From positions 1 through 37,500 of the forward strand of contig CABXKB010000007.1 of assembly GCA_902512755.1 (NCBI GenBank): a stretch of DNA of 37,500 bases. Direction: 5' to 3'. Source of the DNA: an uncultured Bacteroidota bacterium (GTDB lineage Bacteria > Bacteroidota > Bacteroidia > Flavobacteriales > Flavobacteriaceae). Within the stretch, counting starts at the first letter, position 1; every line of letters starts with the position of its first letter. A program made the position numbers and the translations under genes. Positions 1 through 8,482 of the stretch are shown here, one piece after another. The notes below the pieces were generated by a model, which was not told the origin of the DNA, did no database searches, and saw only the letters and a program-made list of their open reading frames with translations.

Positions 1-3000
1 CATGTTTTGTAGGGGATTACTGAGGCTCGCATTTATATTTGACATATTCCAATTCCCAACAGGTTGGTTAAACGAATTAGCATTAAGGAACATCCCTTGC
101 ATTTGTTCTACACTTGAAGTATTCCAGTTATTTATGGTAGTACTACCCCCATTGTTGAATGCTGTTGCATCCTCGAACATCCCTCCCATACTTGTAACTT
201 TAGAAACATCCCAGCCCCCAATATTTTGATTAAATAAAACGGCATCCTTGAACATTTCAGTCATGTTAGTTACATTCGAGGTGTTCCAAGATCCTATGTT
301 TTGATTAAATGCACGAGCATTAGTAAACATCTTATCCATATTTGTTACTTTTGATGTATTCCATGAGCTTATGTTTTGATTGAATGAACGCGCATTATTA
401 AACATGTTATTCATGTTAGTTACATTCGAGGTATTCCATGAGCTTATATTTTGATTGAATGCATTTGCTCTTAAGTTTGCCCCTGCAAACATCATTGCCA
501 TATTTGTTACACTTGAAGTATTCCAGCTACCTATGTTTTGATTAAAATAACGAGCTCCCCTAAACATGTTATTCATATTGGTTACACTTGAAGTATCCCA
601 ATTGTTGATGGTATTACTACCTCCATTATTAAATGCTGAATCATCATTAAAAAGGTTGGTTGCAAACATATCACCCATATTAGTAACACTAGAGGTGTCC
701 CAACTACCAATATTTTGATTAAATGATCGGGCACTTTTAAACATTTGATACATATTAGTGACGTTAGAAGTGTCCCAAAAACCGATATCCGTATTAAATG
801 AAGTATTATCACCAAAAAGGCCACTCATATTTGTAACAAGAGTAGTTGCTAAGTTGTAGTTCCCTGCATTAACAAGGGTTTTTATACCATTTGTTCCAGT
901 ACCATCTTCAACAGCAGTATATAGAGTACCACTAACCATACCCGTATCTCCTGCGCTACATCCAGAACATTTTACAGTCACTCCATTAGAGGCCAAATAA
1001 AACGTAGGACTTATGGTAAGGGTAAGGGAAGCATTTCCGGAGTAGGGTAAATTATTGGTATCAGTTGCAGTAGCAGTAACATTAACTGTAGTGCCTGAAG
1101 AAATACTAGAAGGCACTTGCCAGTAGTAGGTCCATACTGCTGCAGTGGTGCTTTGTGTCATAGCTACATTAGTAACCACCCCAGTTATAGAAATTGTTGG
1201 AGAGGCGGTCATATTTTGTGAGAAAGTTGCAGTAAGTGTTACCTGACCTGTAGTAATAATATTATCCGAATCATCAGATGTGATTGCTAGGGTAGTATCG
1301 TTTATTATAAAAAACTGTTTTCTTGCTGGAACTACAATGCTAGCATTAGCTATTTGATTATAATTTGAAACAGCTGAACCTCCATTAAATAAATTTAATT
1401 TTGTATAACTTGATTCACTTGAATTTGTAACTTCATTTTTAACATGATAACTATTTGCCCCCAAACCATTATTACCACTTCCTGCATTTCCATCTCCCAT
1501 TAACCAAACAAAGGTTGCAAAGTCACTCCTTTGTGTTCCAGTCCTACTGTTGTTATAACTTTGGAAATTTACACTTTCACTTCCATTATTAGCCGGAGAT
1601 CTAAAAGTTTTTCCTTCTTTATAAGTAGATAGCCATGCTAAAGGATCTTGGCCAAGCATTGATATTTCTTCTAATGACGGTGATTCGTTTTGTTTTAGCG
1701 TGGTTACAACTACTGATGATATATATCCATTGAACCATTCAGCACTTAAATCATTTCCAACATAAAATTTTCCAGCTAACGCTCTTGAATTAGTGGCTGC
1801 ACCACTAAAAGATCCATCATCAGTAATTTCTGAAGTTATTCCAGTTGATAGGTCAGTTTGATAAAATTCAAATGATGAAGATAAATTAATATTTCCTCCA
1901 TTATATTTCACAGAGATTGAATACCATGTGTCTTGTTCTATTGCATTAGATTTTGACCAAATTCTATAGTTATTCTTCCTACCATATCTGAGCATTAAAG
2001 TTGTACCATTTACTTTAAGTTTTGCTTTATCATCATTATTGACGTCACCACTATTTTCTCTTTGAGTCCATATTGTTTGATTAGAACTGTTTGATCTTTT
2101 AAAAATGACACTTACCATCCAAGGTTGATTCCCGTTTGTCGTTCCTCCAGGATTTCTTCTAAGTGGAAATGAATCGCTACATCCTGAACTACAACTACTC
2201 TGAATTCCATTATAAGAAGATCCATTAGGGTTATAAGCTTTATTAAATGAAGTTGTCGAACCCAATGCATTTCCAGCTAAATCGGTCCCTGTAATTGTAA
2301 CTGAAACAGATCCAGCACTTGGATTTCCAGTTGAAACATCCCAGTTATATGTCCATACCGCTGCAGTAGTGCTTTGAGTCATAGAAGCATTGGAAATTAA
2401 ACTACCAATGGAAATTTGAGGACTCGCAGTCATGCTTTCGGTAAATGTTGCTGTTATTGTTACTGTTCCACTCTTTAAAACATTTGTGGAATTTGTACTT
2501 TGGGTAATTACAACTGTTGGACTTACAGTATCTGGAGAAGCAGCAACTTTTGGACTTCGACAAGCAGTCCCACCACTTGTAAATCTTGGCCTTAAAGAAG
2601 AATTGTTTTTTATGGGATTGTTGTTGCCCCAAATATTTTGTCTGTTGTTATAAATGTTTTGGTTATTAGGAAAACACCAATAAGATAAATCTTGATTTAA
2701 ACTTCCAGCATTATCAAATAACTGATTTACACCATTTTGATCGTTCATACTTGAAACATCCCAATAACCAATATCTTGATTAAAAGATTGTGCATTTTGA
2801 AATAGTCCCTGCATGTTAGAGACATCAGATGTGTCCCAACTACTTATATCCTGATTAAATGAATTGTTATTCTGAAATAACCCAGACATATTAGTGATTC
2901 CCGAAGTACATACACAAGTAACATCATTACCACCGCTAATCATTGACTGTAAAGTGCTTCTATTTACTTTGGTGTAAGTTTTTCCGTTAACGACACCCGT

Positions 3001-3132
3001 TTGACCATTACTAGCATTATCACATATAATTGTTTTATTGTTTGATGCAAGCTGAAAATCTTGAGAGTATAGTCCAGAAGGGACTATAAACCCAATAAAA
3101 AATAATCCCGCAAAAAACTTTAAATAACTCAT
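1..3132 (-). CDS. BspA-family (DUF285 repeat) secreted surface protein with LamG-like and Ig-like domains, C-terminus beyond window
   Basis: The minus strand is open from an ATG at 3132 to the left edge: 1044 codons with no in-frame stop in my reading, so the C-terminus is missing. An N-terminal Sec signal peptide (about residues 1-24, ending GLYSQ) indicates export. Next come about three BspA/DUF285 units (residues ~70-150, motif [16 protein letters not shown]), an Ig-like domain (~193-300, PTVVITQS...[10 protein letters not shown]), a LamG/concanavalin-like domain (~310-500), a second Ig-like domain (~610-710), and at least ten DUF285 units from ~760 to the edge with the core W(D/N)TSxVTNMxxMF and a period near 26 residues. 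BspA-like proteins are leucine-rich-repeat adhesins or surface proteins. A type IX secretion tail could lie off-window, but this cannot be seen. The ATG overlaps the stop of the upstream small regulator (ATGA), suggesting coupled translation. Confidence 0.85.
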   Translation of the reverse strand, partial: MSYLKFFAGLFFIGFIVPSGLYSQDFQLASNNKTIICDNASNGQTGVVNGKTYTKVNRSTLQSMISGGNDVTCVCTSGITNMSGLFQNNNSFNQDISSWDTSDVSNMQGLFQNAQSFNQDIGYWDVSSMNDQNGVNQLFDNAGSLNQDLSYWCFPNNQNIYNNRQNIWGNNNPIKNNSSLRPRFTSGGTACRSPKVAASPDTVSPTVVITQSTNSTNVLKSGTVTITATFTESMTASPQISIGSLISNASMTQSTTAAVWTYNWDVSTGNPSAGSVSVTITGTDLAGNALGSTTSFNKAYNPNGSSYNGIQSSCSSGCSDSFPLRRNPGGTTNGNQPWMVSVIFKRSNSSNQTIWTQRENSGDVNNDDKAKLKVNGTTLMLRYGRKNNYRIWSKSNAIEQDTWYSISVKYNGGNINLSSSFEFYQTDLSTGITSEITDDGSFSGAATNSRALAGKFYVGNDLSAEWFNGYISSVVVTTLKQNESPSLEEISMLGQDPLAWLSTYKEGKTFRSPANNGSESVNFQSYNNSRTGTQRSDFATFVWLMGDGNAGSGNNGLGANSYHVKNEVTNSSESSYTKLNLFNGGSAVSNYNQIANASIVVPARKQFFIINDTTLAITSDDSDNIITTGQVTLTATFSQNMTASPTISITGVVTNVAMTQSTTAAVWTYYWQVPSSISSGTTVNVTATATDTNNLPYSGNASLTLTISPTFYLASNGVTVKCSGCSAGDTGMVSGTLYTAVEDGTGTNGIKTLVNAGNYNLATTLVTNMSGLFGDNTSFNTDIGFWDTSNVTNMYQMFKSARSFNQNIGSWDTSSVTNMGDMFATNLFNDDSAFNNGGSNTINNWDTSSVTNMNNMFRGARYFNQNIGSWNTSSVTNMAMMFAGANLRANAFNQNISSWNTSNVTNMNNMFNNARSFNQNISSWNTSKVTNMDKMFTNARAFNQNIGSWNTSNVTNMTEMFKDAVLFNQNIGGWDVSKVTSMGGMFEDATAFNNGGSTTINNWNTSSVEQMQGMFLNANSFNQPVGNWNMSNINASLSNPLQNM

Positions 3133-3389
3133 AGGCTTACTAAAACATTAGGTAAATTTTGATTTCGTTTTAAACCCATTTTTTTTCTCACACTACAACG
3201 TAAATTTGTCAAGGTGCTATTTGAAATATTAAGCTGCTTTAAAATCTCTTTATTGGAATAATTGACTTTTAACATCATGCATACTTTAACCTCTGTAGAT
3301 GTAAGTTGATCACATGACTTAATTAAGTCACGAGTGAAATCAGGATAAATTTTAGCGAATTTTAATTCGAAATTATCTAAACCTTTCAT
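3129..3389 (-). CDS. Stand-alone GerE/LuxR-type helix-turn-helix protein (86 aa)
   Basis: This small protein is almost entirely one helix-turn-helix domain. It matches, position by position, the C-terminal domain of the TPR regulator encoded just upstream: both have a YPDF motif, then LTxTE (LSQTD in the TPR protein), then (N/S)xEI, then an ISxxT recognition helix, and end with a K(K)xxL/MGL...NL pattern. It has no sensor, receiver or membrane segment. ATG at 3389 is preferred; a TTG two codons upstream is possible. The TGA stop overlaps the ATG of the BspA-type gene by ATGA, so the two genes are probably co-translated. It may regulate that surface protein or pair with the TPR regulator, but this is inference. 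No perfect TAnnTTTG box sits just upstream; a partial one ends in ATTTG near 3415. Confidence 0.75.
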   Translation of the reverse strand: MKGLDNFELKFAKIYPDFTRDLIKSCDQLTSTEVKVCMMLKVNYSNKEILKQLNISNSTLTNLRCSVRKKMGLKRNQNLPNVLVSL

Positions 3390-3556
3390 TATCAATAGAT
3401 TATTTAATACTTACAAATTTCTATATTTCTCGAATCATAGTGACATTGCTAATTATAATCATCAGCAATAAATTAACATAATACTGAGTTTATTTAAATG
3501 GAAATCTACCCTGCATATCTTCTATTTTTCACAACCTTAATAGTTATAACAAGGAT

Positions 3557-3589
3557 TTACAGAATTTCGAAATTATCTAAACCCTTCAT
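3557..3589 (-). repeat. Duplicated 5' end of the small HTH gene: 10-codon mini-ORF
   Basis: Positions 3566-3591 repeat 3366-3391 with one mismatch in 26 bases, exactly 200 bp apart. On the minus strand both copies encode MKGLDNFE, and the single difference is synonymous (AAA/AAG lysine). In the upstream copy the frame continues two codons (I, L) to a TAA, giving a 10-residue ORF. A perfect TAnnTTTG box on the minus strand lies 21 bases upstream of this ATG (3610-3617). It could be a decayed duplicate of the regulator or a leader peptide for it. Similarity after the eighth codon is only patchy by eye. Confidence 0.6.
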
Positions 3590-3609
3590 TAAGCACTATA
3601 ATATTTTAT

Positions 3610-3617
3610 CAAAAATA
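3610..3617 (-). promoter_or_regulatory. Candidate Bacteroidota -7 promoter box (TATTTTTG)
   Basis: The minus strand reads TATTTTTG, a full match to TAnnTTTG. It is placed so that a transcript would begin about 10-15 bases before the duplicated mini-ORF and run on into the small HTH gene and the surface protein. No TTG is found 17-19 bases upstream, so only the -7 element supports it. Confidence 0.35.
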
Positions 3618-3753
3618 GTTCAAGTATATTTATAACTAGCGCGTTTATAAGACTTTTAGGTGTGTTGCAGTATATATGCAGTAATTTACAAGGACAAATT
3701 ACTTAGATGATTATATCGGTTTTTTCCCGGTATTTTATTAGTGTTTATGTAAT

Positions 3754-5442
3754 TTAAATCTCCAGAATAAAGGAATTTAAATTTTGATCTTTATCTAGGG
3801 ATAATTTTTTTAATAGACGATAACGCTGACTCTCAACTGTTCTTATAGAGATTCCAGAGATTGTTGAAATCTCACTATTATTGTGATTCATTTTAATTAG
3901 CGACGCCAATCTTAAATCTGTTTGTGATAGTTTAATTTCAGCTATTGAATTTAGTTTAGAATAAAAATCTGGATAAACTTCAACAAACATCTTATCAAAA
4001 TCATCATATGTTTTTTCAGAATTGATTACCCTGCTAAGTTCTCTAGACAATTTGTTGATAGAAATTTGTTCTACTTGATTTTTGGACTCGATTTTCTTTT
4101 TAATATTTTTTAAATATTCATTTGTTTGATAAATAAAGTTTGCCTTACTGACCAATTCTCGATTCTTTTCGTTCAACTTTGAAGTAATAACTTCTTTTTC
4201 CAACTCTAAGCTCTTGCCCTTTATTTTCTGATAGTTGTAATTAACACGAATTGTTACTAGTGAGAAAAATAAAATTACAGAGCAAATAATAAGTATGTAT
4301 AAATAAGTATTATAACGAATCCTATCTTCATTAAGCTGTCTTGCTGAATTTGCAAGTTGTATTTGTATTTCAAGATTATTTAGAGATTTAAAAATTCTGG
4401 CCGAGGGAGACCCTGAGGAAATTAAAATTAAAGAATCTTTTATTTTTAATAGCTCAGAGTTAAATCCTTTCTTTTTATAAATTTTTTCTAAAACCCTGTA
4501 ATTATATCTTTTTTCAGATTCATTTAAGTTTTTGATTTTCAGATTTTCTTTTGCAATTTCTTGAGCTGTATTAAAATCATTTAACCCTAAATAGCACTCT
4601 GCAAATCTGGAACCAAGAGCATTAACTTCATTTGGAAAATGTTTTAATATCGTCTTAGATTTATTTAAATATTTAATAGCCTTTTCATAATCTTTAATAG
4701 ACTGATAATAAGCAGCATAAACAAGAAAAGCATACCCATAATTTCTAGTAATAATAGAGGTTTTAGATACAGGTGTTTTTTGATTTTTATACAATTGTAT
4801 CAATTCTTGTAATTTATTTTCTGCTGCAACAAATTCTTTTTTATGAAGTTTAATAACTATAAGTTGTGCTATTGAATATAAAATATCTTCCAATTTATTG
4901 CTCTTAAGCCTTCTTAAGTAAATCTCTTGGTATATTTTCTCAGCAGAATCATAGTCACCTTCAGATTCCATTATAAGCGCTAGGTTTGAGTCCGAAGTAT
5001 TTAACCCATTTTGTTTATCCTCGATATTCAAATATTGTTGAAATAATCTTTTAGCCTCATTAAATTTAACTTTGGCTTTTTCAAAATCACCATTTTGAAA
5101 GTAAATATTACCAATATTCAAAATCACCCATGGAGGCTGAGCCACTGGATTTTTAATTTCACTGTCAGGCAATGAATTAAAGAGTTCAATAGAGCGATTG
5201 AAATAGTTTAGTGCTGAAGCATAAAGCCCCATATCAAGAAGTATTTCTCCGATAAGAGCATGGGTGCCTACCGTTTTAGAATTGGAAATTTGTGATAAAT
5301 CATCATCAGTGTATTGAATTCCATATTCAATGGCTAAACTTGGATTGGAGATTTTATATTTGACAATTGAATCCCTGAGCCGTTCGGTGTTTTGTCCGAA
5401 AGCCAAGAAACCTAGGCATATAAATAATAAAGCACTCCTCAA
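3754..5442 (-). CDS. Membrane-spanning TPR regulator with C-terminal LuxR-type HTH
   Basis: A 562-residue one-component regulator of a type common in Flavobacteriia. A short N-terminal signal or anchor segment (LLFICLGFLAFGQ) is followed by TPR-like helical repeats from ~70 to ~330 (for example ALNYFNRSIELF and ALNYFNRS-like pairs). A transmembrane helix lies near 375-395 (LYILIICSVILFFSLV), then a coiled coil (~400-470), and a helix-turn-helix domain (~485-562, LSQTDLRLA...ISIRTVESQRYRLLKKL). The layout implies a periplasmic TPR sensor and a cytoplasmic DNA-binding domain. No in-frame ATG exists between the upstream stop (5518-5520) and the signal sequence, so a TTG at 5442 or another non-ATG start must be used. 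The related stand-alone HTH gene lies downstream, which suggests a shared regulon; the target genes are inferred only. Confidence 0.85.
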   Translation of the reverse strand: MRSALLFICLGFLAFGQNTERLRDSIVKYKISNPSLAIEYGIQYTDDDLSQISNSKTVGTHALIGEILLDMGLYASALNYFNRSIELFNSLPDSEIKNPVAQPPWVILNIGNIYFQNGDFEKAKVKFNEAKRLFQQYLNIEDKQNGLNTSDSNLALIMESEGDYDSAEKIYQEIYLRRLKSNKLEDILYSIAQLIVIKLHKKEFVAAENKLQELIQLYKNQKTPVSKTSIITRNYGYAFLVYAAYYQSIKDYEKAIKYLNKSKTILKHFPNEVNALGSRFAECYLGLNDFNTAQEIAKENLKIKNLNESEKRYNYRVLEKIYKKKGFNSELLKIKDSLILISSGSPSARIFKSLNNLEIQIQLANSARQLNEDRIRYNTYLYILIICSVILFFSLVTIRVNYNYQKIKGKSLELEKEVITSKLNEKNRELVSKANFIYQTNEYLKNIKKKIESKNQVEQISINKLSRELSRVINSEKTYDDFDKMFVEVYPDFYSKLNSIAEIKLSQTDLRLASLIKMNHNNSEISTISGISIRTVESQRYRLLKKLSLDKDQNLNSFILEI

Positions 5443-5517
5443 GGTTAAAACTATTTCTTTAAATATAAGAATAAGATAATTGTAAGAACTAAGACAGCTA
5501 AAATCTGTAAAAATTCT

Positions 5518-5661
5518 TTAAAATCCACTTTTGAATACTTTCTTTTTAGAAATCCTTTTTTTGCGTTCTAAAAATTCCGTCCTAGAAAATTTTTTACCAT
5601 CCAGATAAACTGATTTTACCCCAGATGGTAAATCACTTTCAAAGAGATAGTCGTAATTCAT
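5518..5661 (-). CDS. Possible small basic protein (47 aa), unknown
   Basis: An ATG at 5661 opens 47 codons ending in TAA at 5518. The product starts MNYDYLFESDLPSG and ends in a lysine/arginine-rich tail (ERKKRISKKKVFKSGF). No membrane segment or cysteine is seen. It lies 75 bases upstream of the TPR regulator on the same strand. The amino-acid composition looks like a real small basic protein, but no family is recognised and a chance ORF cannot be ruled out. Confidence 0.4.
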   Translation of the reverse strand: MNYDYLFESDLPSGVKSVYLDGKKFSRTEFLERKKRISKKKVFKSGF

Positions 5662-5841
5662 AATTAAAATTTTGAATAAAAATATTATTTATAAATAAAG
5701 TATCAAATCAAATAAATACTGCAAAACTACTGCATAAAAAAACTCATCAGAAGTTAGTCTTCAGTTTGAATCTGAATAAGATTGTCTTTTATTTTATTTT
5801 ATTTTCATTTTTTGTAGTTTTAATCGTAAACCAATAATTAT

Positions 5842-5913
5842 ATGGCAAGTGATTCAGTTAACAATGAATATAAAAAAGACTGGATCATTAAAACATTTAA
5901 AACATTAACATGA
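5842..5913 (+). CDS. 23-codon upstream ORF coupled to the sugar cluster
   Basis: ATG at 5842 opens a 23-codon frame (MASDSVNNEYKKDWIIK then TFKTLT) whose TGA overlaps the ATG of the HUMPS-type gene as ATGA. It may be a leader ORF giving coupled translation, the truncated end of a lost gene, or chance. No family is recognised. Confidence 0.3.
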   Translation: MASDSVNNEYKKDWIIKTFKTLT

Positions 5914-6614
5914 AGCCTTTAGTTCAAATATCTCTAGATCTTACAAATATTGATGAAGCGCTGGAAACAGCAGCTATGGCAATGCGTGCAGGCGTCGATT
6001 GGCTTGAAGCTGGAACACCATTAATTCTTGCCGAAGGGCTTCATGGAGTTAGAAAACTTAGAGAATCATTCCCTAAAACTCCAATAGTAGCAGATTTAAA
6101 AACAATGGATGGTGGTTATCTAGAAGCTGAGATGATGGCAAAAGCAGGTGCAACTCATGTTGTGGTTATGGCTAGAGCTCATAAAGAAACAATAAAATGT
6201 GTCGTTCAGGCTGGAAAAGATTTTGGAATCAAAGTTATGGGAGACAATATGATAAGTGAAAACATGGTTGATGGAGCAAAATTTCTTGAAGACCTTGGAT
6301 GTGATTTTATAATTCATCATATAGGCTACGATGAAAGAAGAGGTATAAAAGCCTCTGGTAGAGAAATGCCTAGTCCATTAGATGAATTGTCTGAAATTGT
6401 AAAAGCAGTAAATGTTCCCGTTCAGGCTGTAGGCGGACTTTCTTTGGAACAAGCGGTAAAATGTCCACAGTATGGTGCACCCCTAGTTGTCCTTGGTGCT
6501 CCCCTTGTAATCGATGCTGATTCATTTAAAACTGCAGATGGAAATTTAGAATCATCCCTAAAAAAAATATGCGATGCAATACATTCTCAAACCGTATTAA
6601 CAGATAAGAATTAA
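5910..6614 (+). CDS. HUMPS/KGPDC-family phosphosugar lyase (hexulose-6-phosphate synthase-like)
   Basis: A 234-residue single TIM-barrel protein of the orotidine-phosphate decarboxylase suprafamily. The diagnostic active-site block D-x-K-x-x-D is present at 62-67 (ADLKTMDGG), with D10 on strand 1 and E33 in LEAGTP. A GG turn (AVGGL) and a VVLGAP segment sit where the phosphate-binding loops lie. Known members either decarboxylate 3-keto-L-gulonate 6-phosphate or condense formaldehyde with ribulose 5-phosphate. Which of these applies here, or whether it is a third reaction, cannot be told by reading. It is the first gene of a five-gene catabolic operon; its TAA overlaps the next ATG (TAATG). 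No hexulose-phosphate isomerase gene is next to it, which argues mildly against a simple ribulose-monophosphate role. Confidence 0.75.
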   Translation: MKPLVQISLDLTNIDEALETAAMAMRAGVDWLEAGTPLILAEGLHGVRKLRESFPKTPIVADLKTMDGGYLEAEMMAKAGATHVVVMARAHKETIKCVVQAGKDFGIKVMGDNMISENMVDGAKFLEDLGCDFIIHHIGYDERRGIKASGREMPSPLDELSEIVKAVNVPVQAVGGLSLEQAVKCPQYGAPLVVLGAPLVIDADSFKTADGNLESSLKKICDAIHSQTVLTDKN

Positions 6615-7651
6615 TGTCTTTACCAAATAAAATTCCTGGAGTTGTGAACTATTCTGAAGTAAAAGGCTCAGTCGAATTAAGAGAAATAAAGCTTCCAAAA
6701 ATTGGTGGCAATGATGTATTACTTCAAGTAGAAAATGTAGGTGTATGTGGTTCAGATCTTCATCAATGGACTTCAGATCATAGCTGGGAAGTTAATTATC
6801 CTGTTGTTCTGGGTCATGAATTTGGAGGAATTATTGTTGAGCTAGGAGAAAATGTAAATGGCTGGAAAATTGGAGATCGTGTAGTTAGTGAGACTGCTGC
6901 AGTAATTGACAGTCAAAACCCAATGAGTAAAATAGGTTTATATAATCTTGATCCAACTAGGAAGGGGTTTGGTTATGGAGTAAATGGTGCAATGACAAAA
7001 TATGTAAGTACACCTGCAAGGTGTCTTCATCATATTCCTAATAGTCTTTCATTTGAAGAGGCTTGTTTAACTGAGCCATGTTGTGTTGCCTATAATGCAA
7101 TTGTCGGAAATTCTAATGTTAAACCTGGTGATAGAGTTTTAGTTATAGGGCCAGGCACAATTGGAATTCTGTGTGCTGTAATTTCTAAAATTTGTGGAGC
7201 TGAAGTTGCCATTTTAGGACTTGAAAATGATAAGAATAGACTTTTAAAAGCTGAAAATTATAATATAAAAACAATTATAAATGACGGTTCAAAATGGGCA
7301 AAAGAGAAAGATGGCCTAGGAGTTGATCTTGTAGTAGACGCTGCGGGTGTTAGTGACACTCTTTTGATTGCAATGGATTTAGTTCGCCCTAATGGTCAAA
7401 TTACTAAAGTTGGTTGGGGACCTAAACCCCTAGGGTTTTCCTTGGATAAAATTGTCCAAAAAAATATTCGTTTGCAAGGGAGCTTCAGTCATAATTGGCC
7501 TATATGGGAGAAGGTGATTGAACTTCTTTCTAACGGCACCTTGGATGTTAAACCTATAATTGGCGGAGTTTGGCCAATAAGTGATTGGGAAAAAGCATTT
7601 AAAGAAATGCACTCTGGTAAAATCATAAAGAGTGTTTTAAAACCAGTTTAA
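6614..7651 (+). CDS. Zinc-type medium-chain alcohol/polyol dehydrogenase lacking structural zinc site
   Basis: A 345-residue MDR dehydrogenase of the sorbitol/threonine dehydrogenase type. Catalytic zinc ligands are C45 (VGVCGSD), H68-E69 (GHEF) and E154 (LTEP). The nucleotide-binding loop is VIGPGTIG (~176-183). The structural zinc lobe, normally C-x2-C-x2-C-x7-C, is kept in length but its four positions are D99, N102, S105 and D113. The sequence around it (SETAAVID...YNLDPTRKGFGYG) still aligns with cysteine-bearing relatives. It probably oxidises a sugar, polyol or sugar-acid hydroxyl with NAD(P). It overlaps the previous stop by one base and is followed after one base by the SDR gene, so all three are co-transcribed. 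Confidence 0.85.
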   Translation: MSLPNKIPGVVNYSEVKGSVELREIKLPKIGGNDVLLQVENVGVCGSDLHQWTSDHSWEVNYPVVLGHEFGGIIVELGENVNGWKIGDRVVSETAAVIDSQNPMSKIGLYNLDPTRKGFGYGVNGAMTKYVSTPARCLHHIPNSLSFEEACLTEPCCVAYNAIVGNSNVKPGDRVLVIGPGTIGILCAVISKICGAEVAILGLENDKNRLLKAENYNIKTIINDGSKWAKEKDGLGVDLVVDAAGVSDTLLIAMDLVRPNGQITKVGWGPKPLGFSLDKIVQKNIRLQGSFSHNWPIWEKVIELLSNGTLDVKPIIGGVWPISDWEKAFKEMHSGKIIKSVLKPV

Positions 7652-7652
7652 A

Positions 7653-8447
7653 GTGAGACTCAAAGACAAAGTAATAATAGTAACAGGAAGTACAATGGGA
7701 ATTGGTAAGGCAATTGCCAAAAGAGCTGTAGCTGAAGGAGCAAAAGTAGTTATTCATGGTTTAGAACAAGAATTAGCTTTAGAGCTTCAAAACAAGCTTG
7801 GAAAAAAAAATAGTGTCATTCACATAGAAGATCTTTCTATTAAAGGATGTGCTGATCGTTTAGTTTCCTTAGCTATAAAAACCTGGAATAAAATTGATGC
7901 TATTGTAAATAATGCTGCATTAGTTATAAGTTCAAATATTAAAAATACAGACGATAAACTTTTGGAGGATGTGTTTAAGATAAATACTATGGCCCCTTTT
8001 CTTCTAATAAAATCTGCCTTACCACATTTGACAAAATCCAAGGGAGCAGTTTTAAATATCGGTTCTGTTAATGCTTGGAGTGGAGAACCAAATTTATTAG
8101 CCTACAGCATTTCGAAAGGTGCATTGATGACAATGACAAGAAATTTAGGTGATAGTATTCATAGAGACAATGGAGTGAGAATTAACCAGATCAATCCTGG
8201 CTGGGTTTTAACTGAAAAAGAAATAGATCGTAAAAAAGAACATGGCTTAAAAGATAATTGGTACGAAGATTTACCCGATATTTTTGCTCCCTCAGGAAAA
8301 ATTATTTCCCCAGATGCGATAGCTTCATCAGCAATTTATTGGCTTTCAGATGAAAGTGGACCAGTTAGTGGACAAGTTGTCGATATTGAACAATATCCTG
8401 TAATTGGAAGAAATATTTCTAAGGATTCTTCTAATATTCCTCTCTAA
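7653..8447 (+). CDS. Short-chain dehydrogenase/reductase (SDR)
   Basis: A 264-residue classical SDR. The cofactor motif is TGSTMGIG (residues ~11-18), followed by NNAA (~86-89), the catalytic serine in NIGSVNAW, and the YSISK active-site pair near 152-156. The NPGW segment takes the place of the common NPG. It starts with GTG one base after the preceding stop, a spacing that fits tight operon packing. An NAD(P)-dependent sugar or keto-acid oxidoreduction is likely. The substrate is unknown; the neighbouring lactonase and epimerase suggest a sugar or sugar lactone. Confidence 0.85.
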   Translation: MRLKDKVIIVTGSTMGIGKAIAKRAVAEGAKVVIHGLEQELALELQNKLGKKNSVIHIEDLSIKGCADRLVSLAIKTWNKIDAIVNNAALVISSNIKNTDDKLLEDVFKINTMAPFLLIKSALPHLTKSKGAVLNIGSVNAWSGEPNLLAYSISKGALMTMTRNLGDSIHRDNGVRINQINPGWVLTEKEIDRKKEHGLKDNWYEDLPDIFAPSGKIISPDAIASSAIYWLSDESGPVSGQVVDIEQYPVIGRNISKDSSNIPL

Positions 8448-8482
8448 GCCAAAAACAGTTTAACCTTTTAATTTTAATTAAT

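Larger units (their letters stand above)
3396..3753. other. Intergenic region between HTH gene and TPR regulator
   Basis: About 360 bases without a full gene. It holds the 26-bp duplicated gene start and the candidate promoter described separately. Otherwise it is AT-rich sequence in which I see no gene, no tRNA and no strong terminator. Confidence 0.6.

Noticed and set aside
1-850. Regular repeats of about 78 bases looked at first like a CRISPR or tandem array
   Set aside because: They are the DNA of the 26-residue DUF285 units in one open reading frame; there are no unique spacers of fixed size and no cas genes.
2402-2653. Overlapping short frames on both strands in 2402-2653
   Set aside because: They lie out of frame with the continuous surface-protein frame; low-complexity Asn/Ser translations show they are shadows.
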